Source of the DNA: Pseudomonas sp. ZH-FAD
GTDB taxonomy: Bacteria > Pseudomonadota > Gammaproteobacteria > Pseudomonadales > Pseudomonadaceae
NCBI RefSeq assembly: GCF_002803095.1
Contig: NZ_PGLR01000001.1
Location: 248,001-312,000 of the forward strand
Direction: 5' to 3'
Length of the DNA stretch: 64,000 bases
The notes under the pieces are model-generated. The model was not told the DNA's origin. It made no database searches and saw only the letters and a list, made by a program, of their open reading frames with translations. Shown here piece by piece: positions 18,407 through 27,100 of the stretch (its first letter is position 1; every line of letters begins with the position of its first letter). A program made the translations under genes and the position numbers.

Positions 18407-19648
18407 ATGTCGCCCACCGCCTCTCGCCCGTCCAACGCCACGCTGGTGCTACTGGCCTCGCTGTACTGCGCGCAGGGCCTGCCTTCCGGACTGATCGCCC
18501 ACTCGCTGCCGGTGCTGCTGCGCCAGCATGGCGTCGACCTGGCGCTGATCGGCCTGCTCAAGCTGCTGGCGCTACCCTGGCTACTTAAAGTCTTGTGGGC
18601 GCCCTGGATCGACCGTCTGGCCTCGCCCCGCCTGGGCCATCACCGTGGCTGGATCCTGCCGCTGCAAAGCGGGGTGATTGTCTGCGTCGCGGCACTGGCG
18701 CTGCTCGCCCCGCAGACGCTGTTCGGCTCCGGCCTGTGGTTGTTGCTCGGCTTGCTGCTACTGATCAACCTGCTGGCCTCGACCCAGGACATCGCCACCG
18801 ATGGCCTTACCGTGCGCCTGTTGCCTGAACGCTGGCGTGGTCTGGGCAACAGCCTGCAGGTCGGCGGCTACAAGGTCGGCATGATCGTCAGCGGCAGTGG
18901 CCTGCTGTTGGTGATCGACCCGCTGGGCTGGAACCTGGCGCTCGGCCTGCTGGCCGGCCTGATCCTGCTGATGATGCTGCCGATCTGGCTGTTTCCCGAG
19001 CGCCGCGTGCTGCCGTTCCAGCCCGCTCTGGCCGAAACCGCCCTCGGCCCGCGCCTGCTGCTGAACCACTATCGCGGGCTGCTGGCGCAGCCCGGCATGC
19101 TTCTGTGGCTGGCTGTGGTGCTGACCTTCAAGCTCGGTGACTCGCTCGGCTCGCCGATGATCAAACCGATGCTGGTGGATCAGGGCTGGAGCAGCGCAGC
19201 GCTCGGCCAACTGACACTGATCAGCAGCCTGGCCGGCATCGGCGGTGCCTTGCTCGGCGGCCTGCTCTACGCCCGCATCGGTGTGCTGCGCGCTCTGATC
19301 CTGTTCGGTGCCCTGCAAGCCATCGGCATCGCCGCCCTGGCGCTGCTGGTAGGGCAGGGCGGCAATGTCGGGTTGGTCTACGCCGTGGCCCTGTTCGAGC
19401 AGGTGGCCGATGGCATGTCCACCGTCGCCCTGTTCGCCGCCATGATGCGCATGTGCCGCCCCGAACATGAGGGTGCTGACTTCACCCTGCAGGCCTCGGC
19501 GCAGTTGCTGCTGTCCGGCTTCGTCGGGGCCAGCAGCGGGGTGCTGGCCAAGGCGTTGGGGTATGAGGGGCTGTTCGTTGGGGCGGGGGTGTTGGGGATG
19601 CTGGTGTTGGGGGTCGTGCTGATGCACGCACGCCGTACTCAAGGCTGA
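18407..19648 (+). CDS. MFS transporter, RhtX/FptX- or AmpG-like
   Basis: The 413-residue inner-membrane protein has about 12 helices. The N-terminal YCAQGLPSGLIAHSLPVLLR and the LLKLLALPWLLKVLWAPWID block match the PAT/AmpG superfamily and particularly siderophore importers of the RhtX/FptX group, as I remember them. Substrates in this group include siderophores or muropeptides; the sequence does not decide between them. I used the ATG at 18407; a TTG at 18389 is also in frame. It is transcribed alone and converges on the end of the T6SS island. Confidence 0.7.
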   Translation: MSPTASRPSNATLVLLASLYCAQGLPSGLIAHSLPVLLRQHGVDLALIGLLKLLALPWLLKVLWAPWIDRLASPRLGHHRGWILPLQSGVIVCVAALALLAPQTLFGSGLWLLLGLLLLINLLASTQDIATDGLTVRLLPERWRGLGNSLQVGGYKVGMIVSGSGLLLVIDPLGWNLALGLLAGLILLMMLPIWLFPERRVLPFQPALAETALGPRLLLNHYRGLLAQPGMLLWLAVVLTFKLGDSLGSPMIKPMLVDQGWSSAALGQLTLISSLAGIGGALLGGLLYARIGVLRALILFGALQAIGIAALALLVGQGGNVGLVYAVALFEQVADGMSTVALFAAMMRMCRPEHEGADFTLQASAQLLLSGFVGASSGVLAKALGYEGLFVGAGVLGMLVLGVVLMHARRTQG

Positions 19649-19703
19649 GAACGGCGCGGCCTGACCAGGGAGCAATTCAGCGAGGAATGCTCAGGGACCA
19701 GTC

Positions 19704-19988
19704 TCAGGCGTTGGTCGGCGCAGGCTCGCTCAGGCCCTGAAGCGATTTCTTCGCGCCGAGAATACCGATGACGCCGACGGGGACGAATGGCACGCAGCCG
19801 ATGATGAACAGGATGGCGCCCAGCTTGGTCTTGTCGAGCATGACCAGCAGCATGCCGAGTAGGTTCAACGCCAGAAACGGCAGCATCCAGATGAATAGGC
19901 CTTCATAGCGGGGTTCCACGCTGATCCAGATCACCGCAAGCAGGTGAATGACGGCGCCCAGCGGCATTTTGAAGTCCATCTTGTTCAT
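19704..19988 (-). CDS. Small membrane protein of unknown function
   Basis: The 94-residue product has three hydrophobic segments (about 10-22, 31-52 and 57-80) separated by short polar turns, ending with GAKKSLQGLSEPAPTNA. An AAGGAAAG ribosome site precedes the ATG at 19988. It starts 45 bases after the last of the four paralogous genes and runs in the same direction, so it is probably the last gene of the T6SS island transcript. I recognise no family. Confidence 0.7.
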   Translation of the reverse strand: MNKMDFKMPLGAVIHLLAVIWISVEPRYEGLFIWMLPFLALNLLGMLLVMLDKTKLGAILFIIGCVPFVPVGVIGILGAKKSLQGLSEPAPTNA

Positions 19989-20032
19989 GCGTTCTTTCCT
20001 TGAGTGTGTTGTTGGAGGTTGGTTGTCTGCAA

Positions 20033-21070
20033 TCAACCGGCATAACGCACATGGCGAGCCATCAGGTTGGGGCGGCTTAGTGCATCGAGCTGGTTGATAC
20101 GATCCTGCATCGCCAGAATCGCGGCCTTGAAGGTGCTGTCGTCCATATCGCGCCAGTGGCGCGGATTGCGGCCGGTGCGACGGTCGTACTCGGCAGTCAC
20201 CGGATCGAGCTGACGAAACTCTTCCAGCACAGGGATATCCGGCAGCGGCTTGCTGATATCCATATAGTTCTGCCACATGTCCCACAGGGCTAGGCTGTTC
20301 TTGTCGGAGCTTTGTCGGCCGATCAGGGGCATGAAGTCGATGGCCACCGGCTGGTAGCGATGCACCAGATGCAGGGAATAGAGCGGCATGCCCTGGCGGG
20401 TGGGCAGTACATGAATATAGGCATCGAACTCATGGAAAGGGCGGATAAAGTCCCCGTCATAACCCTGTTCCTTGAACTGCCCTGGCTTGCGGGCGAAGAC
20501 GGTGACCATGCCGGTTTGGCGATTAAGCTCCCAAAGTGGGCCTTTGGAGGGGGTAAATATCCATTGACTAGGAAGGTGATGGATCGCGATATAACCAACA
20601 ACCCAACTTCCCAGGCTGGGGATAAGGAACCAGGGGATAATGAGTTTTAAATACTCATCAAACGCCTCTTCCCAACCTATTTCAAGCATTGGGGTTGTTA
20701 TCAAAAAAGTAAGTGTTCCGCCGATTATGAAAAACCAAAACAGAAACCTTCCGATGCCCCACAAATATGCCCATAAATGAGTCCATGCTGACGCATGGGC
20801 CTGGCGATAGCGAATGTTGTCACAGGCGTTATGAAATCTCGCCTGCTTGCGGGCACGGCTACCGGGGCTTCTACGTTCTTCTTCTTCCTGCTCACGAAGC
20901 TCGGCTGGTGAGTCGTCTTCGATAAAGGTCAGTGGTGCGATTTCCTGTGTATTGCCCCAGGGCAGGCGCATGCAGAGGCGGCCAGCATGATCATGGATTT
21001 GTGGCGACTGTTGGGGAATGTGCCGGGAGTCGTAGGCCTCGGCGCCGTAAGGAGGGCTGGTGTCGGTCAT
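20033..21070 (-). CDS. DUF6708-like two-helix membrane protein, paralog 4 (candidate T6SS immunity)
   Basis: The 345-residue product is the fourth of four tandem paralogs. It has a conserved N-terminal cytosolic part with an acidic stretch and FHNACDNIRYRQAHASAW. A membrane cassette follows at about residues 100-172, unlike those of its sisters (contains FFIIGGTLTFLITTPML). The near-identical C-terminal domain begins TPSKGPLWELNRQTGMVTVF. The cassette DNA (about 20555-20773) is visibly AT-richer than the flanks. It starts 3 bases after paralog 3 ends. I recall the C-terminal signature from proteins labelled DUF6708, with no known activity. Immunity to the upstream effector is an inference from gene order. 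Confidence 0.72.
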   Translation of the reverse strand: MTDTSPPYGAEAYDSRHIPQQSPQIHDHAGRLCMRLPWGNTQEIAPLTFIEDDSPAELREQEEEERRSPGSRARKQARFHNACDNIRYRQAHASAWTHLWAYLWGIGRFLFWFFIIGGTLTFLITTPMLEIGWEEAFDEYLKLIIPWFLIPSLGSWVVGYIAIHHLPSQWIFTPSKGPLWELNRQTGMVTVFARKPGQFKEQGYDGDFIRPFHEFDAYIHVLPTRQGMPLYSLHLVHRYQPVAIDFMPLIGRQSSDKNSLALWDMWQNYMDISKPLPDIPVLEEFRQLDPVTAEYDRRTGRNPRHWRDMDDSTFKAAILAMQDRINQLDALSRPNLMARHVRYAG

Positions 21071-21073
21071 CAG

Positions 21074-22105
21074 CTAGAGATAGAGCACATGGCTGGCCAT
21101 GATATTGGGCCGTGACAGGGTGTCGAGTTGCTGTACGCGCTGGGTCATGGATGCCACCGCCTCCTTGAACACGGCGTCGTCCATATCTCGCCAGTAGCGC
21201 GGCTCACGGCCGCTGCGGCGGTCGTGCTCGGCGGTGACCGGATCGAGATGGCGAAACTCTTCCCACATGGGGATGTCCGGCAGTGGCTTGCTGGTGTCCA
21301 TATAGTTCTGCCACATGTCCCAGAGCGCCAGGCTGTCCTTGTCGGAACTTTGCCGGCCGATGACGGGCATGAAGTCGATGCGGAACGGGTGATAGCGATG
21401 TACCAGATGCAACGAGTACAGCGGAATGCCCTGGCGATCCGGCAGTACATGTACGGCTGCATCGAACTCATAGAAGGGGCGAACGAAGTCGCCGTCGATA
21501 CCGTACTGCCTGAATTGCCCCGGCTTGCGGGCGAAAACGGTAACCATGCCGGTCTGGCGGTTAAGTTCCCAGAGAGGCCCCTTGGAGGGTGTGAACACCC
21601 AGTGAGAAGGCAGGCGATGTACGACGATATGGCCGATTAGCCAGCAGGCAAGAGGTAATGGCAAGAGAAAATAAGAGATTCCATATAAGTAATTAACCAC
21701 TTGCTCAATAGATTCGGCCCGTAATGCATAGAGGGGCAGCATTATCAGAAAAATAATTCCAAGCGCTATATAGGAGAACCCCCTCCCTAATCCCCAGAGA
21801 TAGACCCAGAACTGCGTCCAGCGCGAGGCATGGGCTCTTCGGTAACGGATATGGTTGCAGGCGTTGTGAAACTTCGCTTCGTCACGGGCTCGAATCCCGG
21901 GGTTCTGGTGTTCGTGCTCTTCCTGTTCGCGCAGCCTTTTCGGCGCGTAATGCTCCATCAACGCGTAAGGCGCCACGTCTTGCGCCTCTCCCCAGGGCAG
22001 GGGCATACAGAGCAGGCCTGCGTTCTGGCGAACTTGTGGCGATTGCTGGGGAATGTGCCGGGAGTCGTAGGCAGTGGCAGCGTAGGTATCAGAGGTACTG
22101 CACAT
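21074..22105 (-). CDS. DUF6708-like two-helix membrane protein, paralog 3 (candidate T6SS immunity)
   Basis: This 343-residue member is the most diverged of the four: its N-terminal half reads GEAQDVAPYALMEHYAPKRL where the others have NTQEVAPLTFIEDDSP. The first 16 residues are identical to paralog 2. The end of its membrane cassette (PLACWLIGHIVV) is shared with paralog 1. The mosaic pattern suggests recombination between copies. The conserved TPSKGPLWELNRQTGMVTVF and ALWDMWQNYMD are present. It overlaps paralog 2 by 17 bases. The cassette DNA is about 21596-21808. Confidence 0.72.
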   Translation of the reverse strand: MCSTSDTYAATAYDSRHIPQQSPQVRQNAGLLCMPLPWGEAQDVAPYALMEHYAPKRLREQEEHEHQNPGIRARDEAKFHNACNHIRYRRAHASRWTQFWVYLWGLGRGFSYIALGIIFLIMLPLYALRAESIEQVVNYLYGISYFLLPLPLACWLIGHIVVHRLPSHWVFTPSKGPLWELNRQTGMVTVFARKPGQFRQYGIDGDFVRPFYEFDAAVHVLPDRQGIPLYSLHLVHRYHPFRIDFMPVIGRQSSDKDSLALWDMWQNYMDTSKPLPDIPMWEEFRHLDPVTAEHDRRSGREPRYWRDMDDAVFKEAVASMTQRVQQLDTLSRPNIMASHVLYL

Positions 22106-23120
22106 GCTGGGCCATCAGGTTGGGGCGGCTGAGTGCATCGAGCTGGTTGATACGATCCTGCATCGCCAGAATTGCTGTCTTGAAGGTGCGGTCGTCCATA
22201 TCGCGCCAATGGCGGGGATTGCGGCTGGTACGGCGGTCGTGCTCGGCGGTGGTGGGGTCAAGGTGACGGAACTCCTCTAACACAGGGATATCCGGCAGCG
22301 GTTTGCTGATATCCATATAGTTCTGCCACATGTCCCACAGGGCGAGGCTGTTCTTGTCGGAGCTTTGTCGGCCGATCAGGGGCATGAAGTCGATGGCCAC
22401 CGGCTGGTAGCGATGCACCAGATGCAGGGAATAGAGCGGCATGCCCTGGCGGGTGGGCAGTACATGGACATAGGCGTCGAATTCATGGAAGGGGCGGATG
22501 AAGTCTCCGTTTGCCCCCTGATCCTTGAACTGCCCTGGCTTGCGGGCGAAGACGGTGACCATGCCGGTTTGGCGATTGAGTTCCCAGAGTGGGCCTTTGG
22601 AAGGTGTGACTATGAAAGTCCTTGGAAGATAAAAGAATGCAATATGTGCAAGTAACCACGCTAACAAAGATGGGGCTGCAACCCATAGCCACATATCGAA
22701 AGTGCGTTCTAATTGATGTGGCCAGGGTGACTTATCAACGGGCAGAAGTAATGGGAAGCTAACTATTAATAGCCCAGTCCATATTAAAAAAAAGCCTTTG
22801 CCAATACTTCCTATGAAAACCCACAGCTGAGTCCATGCAGAAGCTTGTGCTTGACGATAGCGAATATGGTCACAGGCGTTATGGAACTTTTCCTGTTTGC
22901 GTGCGCGATTACCAGGGTTCTTTCGCTCCTCTTCCTCTTCTTCGCGCAGCTCAGCCGGTGAGTCGTCCTCGATAAAGGTAAGTGGCGCAACTTCCTGTGT
23001 ATTGCCCCAGGGCAGGCGCATGCAGAGGCGACCTGCATGCTCACGGACTTGTGCTGCTTGTTCCGGGAGCCGCCGGGAGTCGTAGGCAGTGGCAGCGTAG
23101 GTATCAGAGGTACTGCACAT
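22089..23120 (-). CDS. DUF6708-like two-helix membrane protein, paralog 2 (candidate T6SS immunity)
   Basis: The 343-residue product is almost identical to paralog 1 outside residues 100-170. Inside that window the helices are unrelated (contains WTGLLIVSFPLLLPVDK and SLLAWLLAHIAFFYL). The AT-rich cassette lies at about 22611-22823. The gene overlaps both neighbours by the same 17 bases, so each junction looks like a duplicated unit. The predicted topology is two helices with both long soluble parts on the same side of the membrane. Confidence 0.72.
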   Translation of the reverse strand: MCSTSDTYAATAYDSRRLPEQAAQVREHAGRLCMRLPWGNTQEVAPLTFIEDDSPAELREEEEEERKNPGNRARKQEKFHNACDHIRYRQAQASAWTQLWVFIGSIGKGFFLIWTGLLIVSFPLLLPVDKSPWPHQLERTFDMWLWVAAPSLLAWLLAHIAFFYLPRTFIVTPSKGPLWELNRQTGMVTVFARKPGQFKDQGANGDFIRPFHEFDAYVHVLPTRQGMPLYSLHLVHRYQPVAIDFMPLIGRQSSDKNSLALWDMWQNYMDISKPLPDIPVLEEFRHLDPTTAEHDRRTSRNPRHWRDMDDRTFKTAILAMQDRINQLDALSRPNLMAQHVQYL

Positions 23121-24141
23121 GCTGGGCCATCAGATTGGGGCGGCTGAGTGCCTCGAGTCGGTTGATACGATCCTGCATCGCCATAATCGCGGCCTTGAAT
23201 GTGCTGTCATCCATATCGCGCCAGTGGCGTGGGTTACGGCCGGTACGACGGTCGTGCTCGGCGGTGGTGGGGTCTAGGTGGCGGAACTCCTCTAACACTG
23301 GGATATCCGGCAGCGGCTTGCTGATATCCATATAGTTCTGCCACATGTCCCACAGGGCAAGGCTGTTCTTGTCGGAGCTTTGTCGGCCGATCAGGGGCAT
23401 GAAGTCGATGGCCACCCGCTGGTAACGATGCACCAGATGCAGGGAATAGAGCGGCATGCCCTGGCGAGTGGGCAGCACATGGACATAGGCGTCGAATTCA
23501 TGGAAGGGGCGGATAAAGTCTCCGTCATAGCCCTGCTTCTTGAACTGCCCTGGCTTGCGGGCGAAGACGGTGACCATGCCGGTTTGACGATTGAGCTCCC
23601 AGAGTGGGCCTTTGGAGGGTGTGAATACCCAATGGTCGGGAAGGCGGTAAACGACGATATGGCCTATTAGCCAGCATGCTAGTGGTATTGGGAAAATCCA
23701 ATAAGCGGTGGCTAGCATTCCCGATAGAACATTGCCCTTTTCTGCAATAAGAAGCTCTATTGGAAAAAGTATTAAGAGCCAGAAACCAAGTCCTAAAAAA
23801 AAGAATCCCCGACCTAGGCCCCATAAATGCATTAATAACTGTGTCCATGCTGACGCATGGGCCTGACGATAGCAAATATGGTCACAGGCGTTATGGAACT
23901 TTTCCTGTTTGCGGGTGCGATTACCAGGGTTCTTTCGCTCCTCTTCCTCTTCTTCTCGCAGCTCAGTCGGTGAGTCGTCCTCGATAAAGGTCAGCGGCGC
24001 GACTTCCTGCGTATTGCCCCAAGGCAGGCGCATGCAGAGACGGCCAGCATGGTCGTGGACTTGTGGTGATTGTTCCGGGAGCCGCCGTGAGTCATGGGCC
24101 GTGGAGGCGTATAGGGTGTTCTGGTTGTCCATCTCGGGCAT
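23104..24141 (-). CDS. DUF6708-like two-helix membrane protein, paralog 1 (candidate T6SS immunity)
   Basis: The 345-residue product is the first paralog after the effector gene, 3 bases from its stop. A conserved acidic N-terminal part (LREEEEEERKNPG) leads to two hydrophobic segments at about 111-135 and 143-165, then the shared C-terminal domain with IGRQSSDKNSLALWDMW. The N-terminus (MPEMDNQNTLYAS) differs from the other copies. Being nearest the effector it is the best candidate for the cognate immunity protein, but the family could also be effector-associated or chaperone-like. Confidence 0.72.
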   Translation of the reverse strand: MPEMDNQNTLYASTAHDSRRLPEQSPQVHDHAGRLCMRLPWGNTQEVAPLTFIEDDSPTELREEEEEERKNPGNRTRKQEKFHNACDHICYRQAHASAWTQLLMHLWGLGRGFFFLGLGFWLLILFPIELLIAEKGNVLSGMLATAYWIFPIPLACWLIGHIVVYRLPDHWVFTPSKGPLWELNRQTGMVTVFARKPGQFKKQGYDGDFIRPFHEFDAYVHVLPTRQGMPLYSLHLVHRYQRVAIDFMPLIGRQSSDKNSLALWDMWQNYMDISKPLPDIPVLEEFRHLDPTTAEHDRRTGRNPRHWRDMDDSTFKAAIMAMQDRINRLEALSRPNLMAQHVQYL

Positions 24142-24144
24142 TCT

Positions 24145-27100
24145 TCAAGGTTTGTTGTTGTGCTCGTCGGCCCAGAAGGCCTTACCGACATTGCGATAAT
24201 CCGGTTTAGCGTGGTTTTTAGAATCATAACGCAGCGGGTCTACAGGCAACGGGGCAGGGAAGACCCATTGGCGTTGGCCGTCGTCGACCTGCAATTGGGC
24301 GCGTACGGCCCAGTCATAGCGATAGGGAGCGCTGCGGGCCACGGTCGGCTGTTCCATATAAAGCTCTACTCCGCCCGGAACCTGGCGCTGGGCCACGAAA
24401 CTGGGCGGGGTCTGAGCCCCTGCTGATTGGCTGCCCCCCAGATTGAAGTTTTGTCCAGGGGGCAACTCCACCTCTATGCTGCTTTGCTCTGCCATCAGCG
24501 GATGGCCTGCTGTGGGTGTGTCAAAACGCAGAAGGCGTAGCCAGGTGCCGCCGCGCAATTGGCTGCGTCCCAGCGAGCCCACCAGGCCAGGCAGGTTGCT
24601 CTCGATGCTGATACGGATATTGGCCCTGCGCATGCTGTAGAACCAGGCTCGTTCTTCTGGATCGCTGCCTGGATGGCCCTGCAAGGCCTCGGCATGGTGC
24701 GGATTGGTTTCGACGCGGATATGAATGCCGGCCAGCAGGCTGACCAGGCGGTAGAAGGCCTCCTGCGGATCCTGCAGGTGAGCCGGGCGCTTGCTACCGA
24801 CCAGGCGAGACATCAGGCCTTGGTCTGCCTGGCCATAGGGGCCAAGCTTGAGCCATTCCTCCAGAGGTGTATCGTCCAGCCACCACACCAGAGCGGCGCC
24901 GGCGAGCACCAGCGCCAGGCCAATAGCGGTGGCCCAGCCGGCCGGGCCGAGAGCCAGCAGAGGAGCGCCTGCGGCGGGACCGGCCATAAAGGTGGCAGCG
25001 AATATGGAGACACCCCCGAGCGCCATGACCGCATACCCCCAGCCGGCCTCATCCCCGAGGGCAAATTCATGCATGGCATCACTGACACTCAGCGCGGCAA
25101 AAAGGAAGGCTGTACCAGCGTTGAGTAGGACTCGTCCGGTAAGATGGGTAGCGAATATCCTGCCTTGGCTTCCTGGTATCTTCCATAATTTGTGATCCAA
25201 TGCCTTAGCGACACTATCCATACCGTGAGTAAAGAAAGTAGCTTGGTGGTGGGTGCGTATATCATGGGCAAGTCTTTCGGCTAGGATTTCTAACGCTAGA
25301 ACTAAATCAACGGCTGCACTACCTAAGCCAAACCTTGCTCTTACTTCATCTCGAGTTCTAAGCATTACCTCAAGAGATGAATACTCAGCCTTCACATTCC
25401 ACATCTCAACCATTGTCAGCAATGCCGGCATAACAGGCGTGCTAAGCAGTCGATAGATGCCGCGTCGTGCTTCGCTGGCCTGGTTGAGGTGAGGAGACGC
25501 CTTCGCCTGGTCGTAAGCGGCCTGTTGTTCCACGAGACGCAGCTGGGCCCGGTACTGTTCGGTCAGTCTTCGGCTTACGGCCTGCATTCGCGCGGCAGTG
25601 GCATGTTGCTTGGGCAGCACCATCTGATAGACGTCGAGCTTCTGCAGGGCCATGCCCGCTTGCCGCGCGGTGCCGATATTGGTGGTGGCGATGGGATTGC
25701 CTTGTCCGTCGAGCAGGCTGCCGGTCATGCGGGTGGCTTGCTGTTGAGTGATCTCCCCACCTAGCAAGTCGGGGTGGAAAATATAGTATTCGCGCTCATT
25801 GACCCTGCCGCTGCGCTCAAAGTGAAGATCACCGAGCGTTTCTGGCAGCGAGCCCCGGATCATGTCCATGACCGGGCTGTAAGGGCTTGGGTCTACGTAA
25901 AGTTCCAGGTGCGCCAGTCGGCTTCTGCTTGCCGTATGCCGTTGGATTCGCGAGGTACGTTGGTTCTGCCTGTCGACCTCGGCCTGTTGCTGGTCGCGAT
26001 TCTGACGCGCCTGCGCAAGGTTGGCCTCGGCACCTAGAACATCGTCCATCACGGCCCAGAAGTTACCCAGAACGGTCATCGTGGCGGCCACCGTTTTTTC
26101 AACACCGAGCAAGGTCTTGAAATCACCACGTTCGGCACCTGCCACCAACAGTCGAGCCTCCAGCAACTCAAGCTTCTGCAGGTCTGGCAACGTGGAGCGT
26201 TCCAGAGCGGCCAGGGCTTGTGGACGGAAGCGGCCATCGCCGAGGTTTTGTTCGGGGGCAGTGGGCGCTACATAGGGGGCGAAGCAGGCTTGTGGCTTGA
26301 CGTCTGGCCAGAGCATGGCATGTAGCGGATTGCTCTTGTTTCTGACGAGATCCATCAACAGGCGCTCTGCTTTGCCTGTTGCCGGACGGCGCAGAGTGAA
26401 ATTGAGTGGGTCGTTGAATCGCTTGGCCAGCGTCGTCATGCACTGGCCGGTAAGGGCAAAGGCGCCGAGGTAGTCGAAACCTTCCAGGCAAAACAGGTCG
26501 CCGAGCGTCTGCTGGGTTTGGTGACTCTTCAAGCACGTGGTCAGACACTCGCGAGTTTTGCGATGGTACTGCTCGATGTCTCCTTTCAGCGGGGCGCCCA
26601 GGTCATGGCGTACTCGCCGTCGCCCTTCGCTGTTCAGGTTTTCCGCGAAGCGATTCAAAGGATTTGTCTGGCCGTCGATATGTGTCGGCATGATGAAGTT
26701 GCTGACCAGCATCGCGCTGGCGTGGTGGGGCTGCTGGGTGGCGAGTTCTGCCGCCAGGTGAACGCGCTGTTGAGCTGCGTCCAGACGTCCGGTCAATTGA
26801 CGTAGACGATAAAGATCGTCTTCGATCATCACTGCTGCGATTTGTCGGGTACGGGCATCGGCAAGCATGTCGGTTGATGCTGGCAGTGCTTGCCAGGCCT
26901 TTTCCGCTTCGGCCAACTGTTGTTCCGGTGAGTGGTCATTGCTTGGCGCCGAGCTTTCATGTTGCGCGGCCATGCGCTGCGGAAGCAGCTCACGCTCCAT
27001 GCACAGGCTGAGCGCATCCATGTCCGGTACGCTGCGTGGGTTGGGTGTCTGGCCTGTTTTGTAGCGCTCAAGGAAGGCACGTGCTCGGCTATGACAAGTG

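Noticed and set aside
20033..24141. Regular recurrence of similar sequence as a CRISPR or tandem-repeat array
   Set aside because: The repeat unit is a whole ~1-kb coding gene, not a short repeat with spacers.
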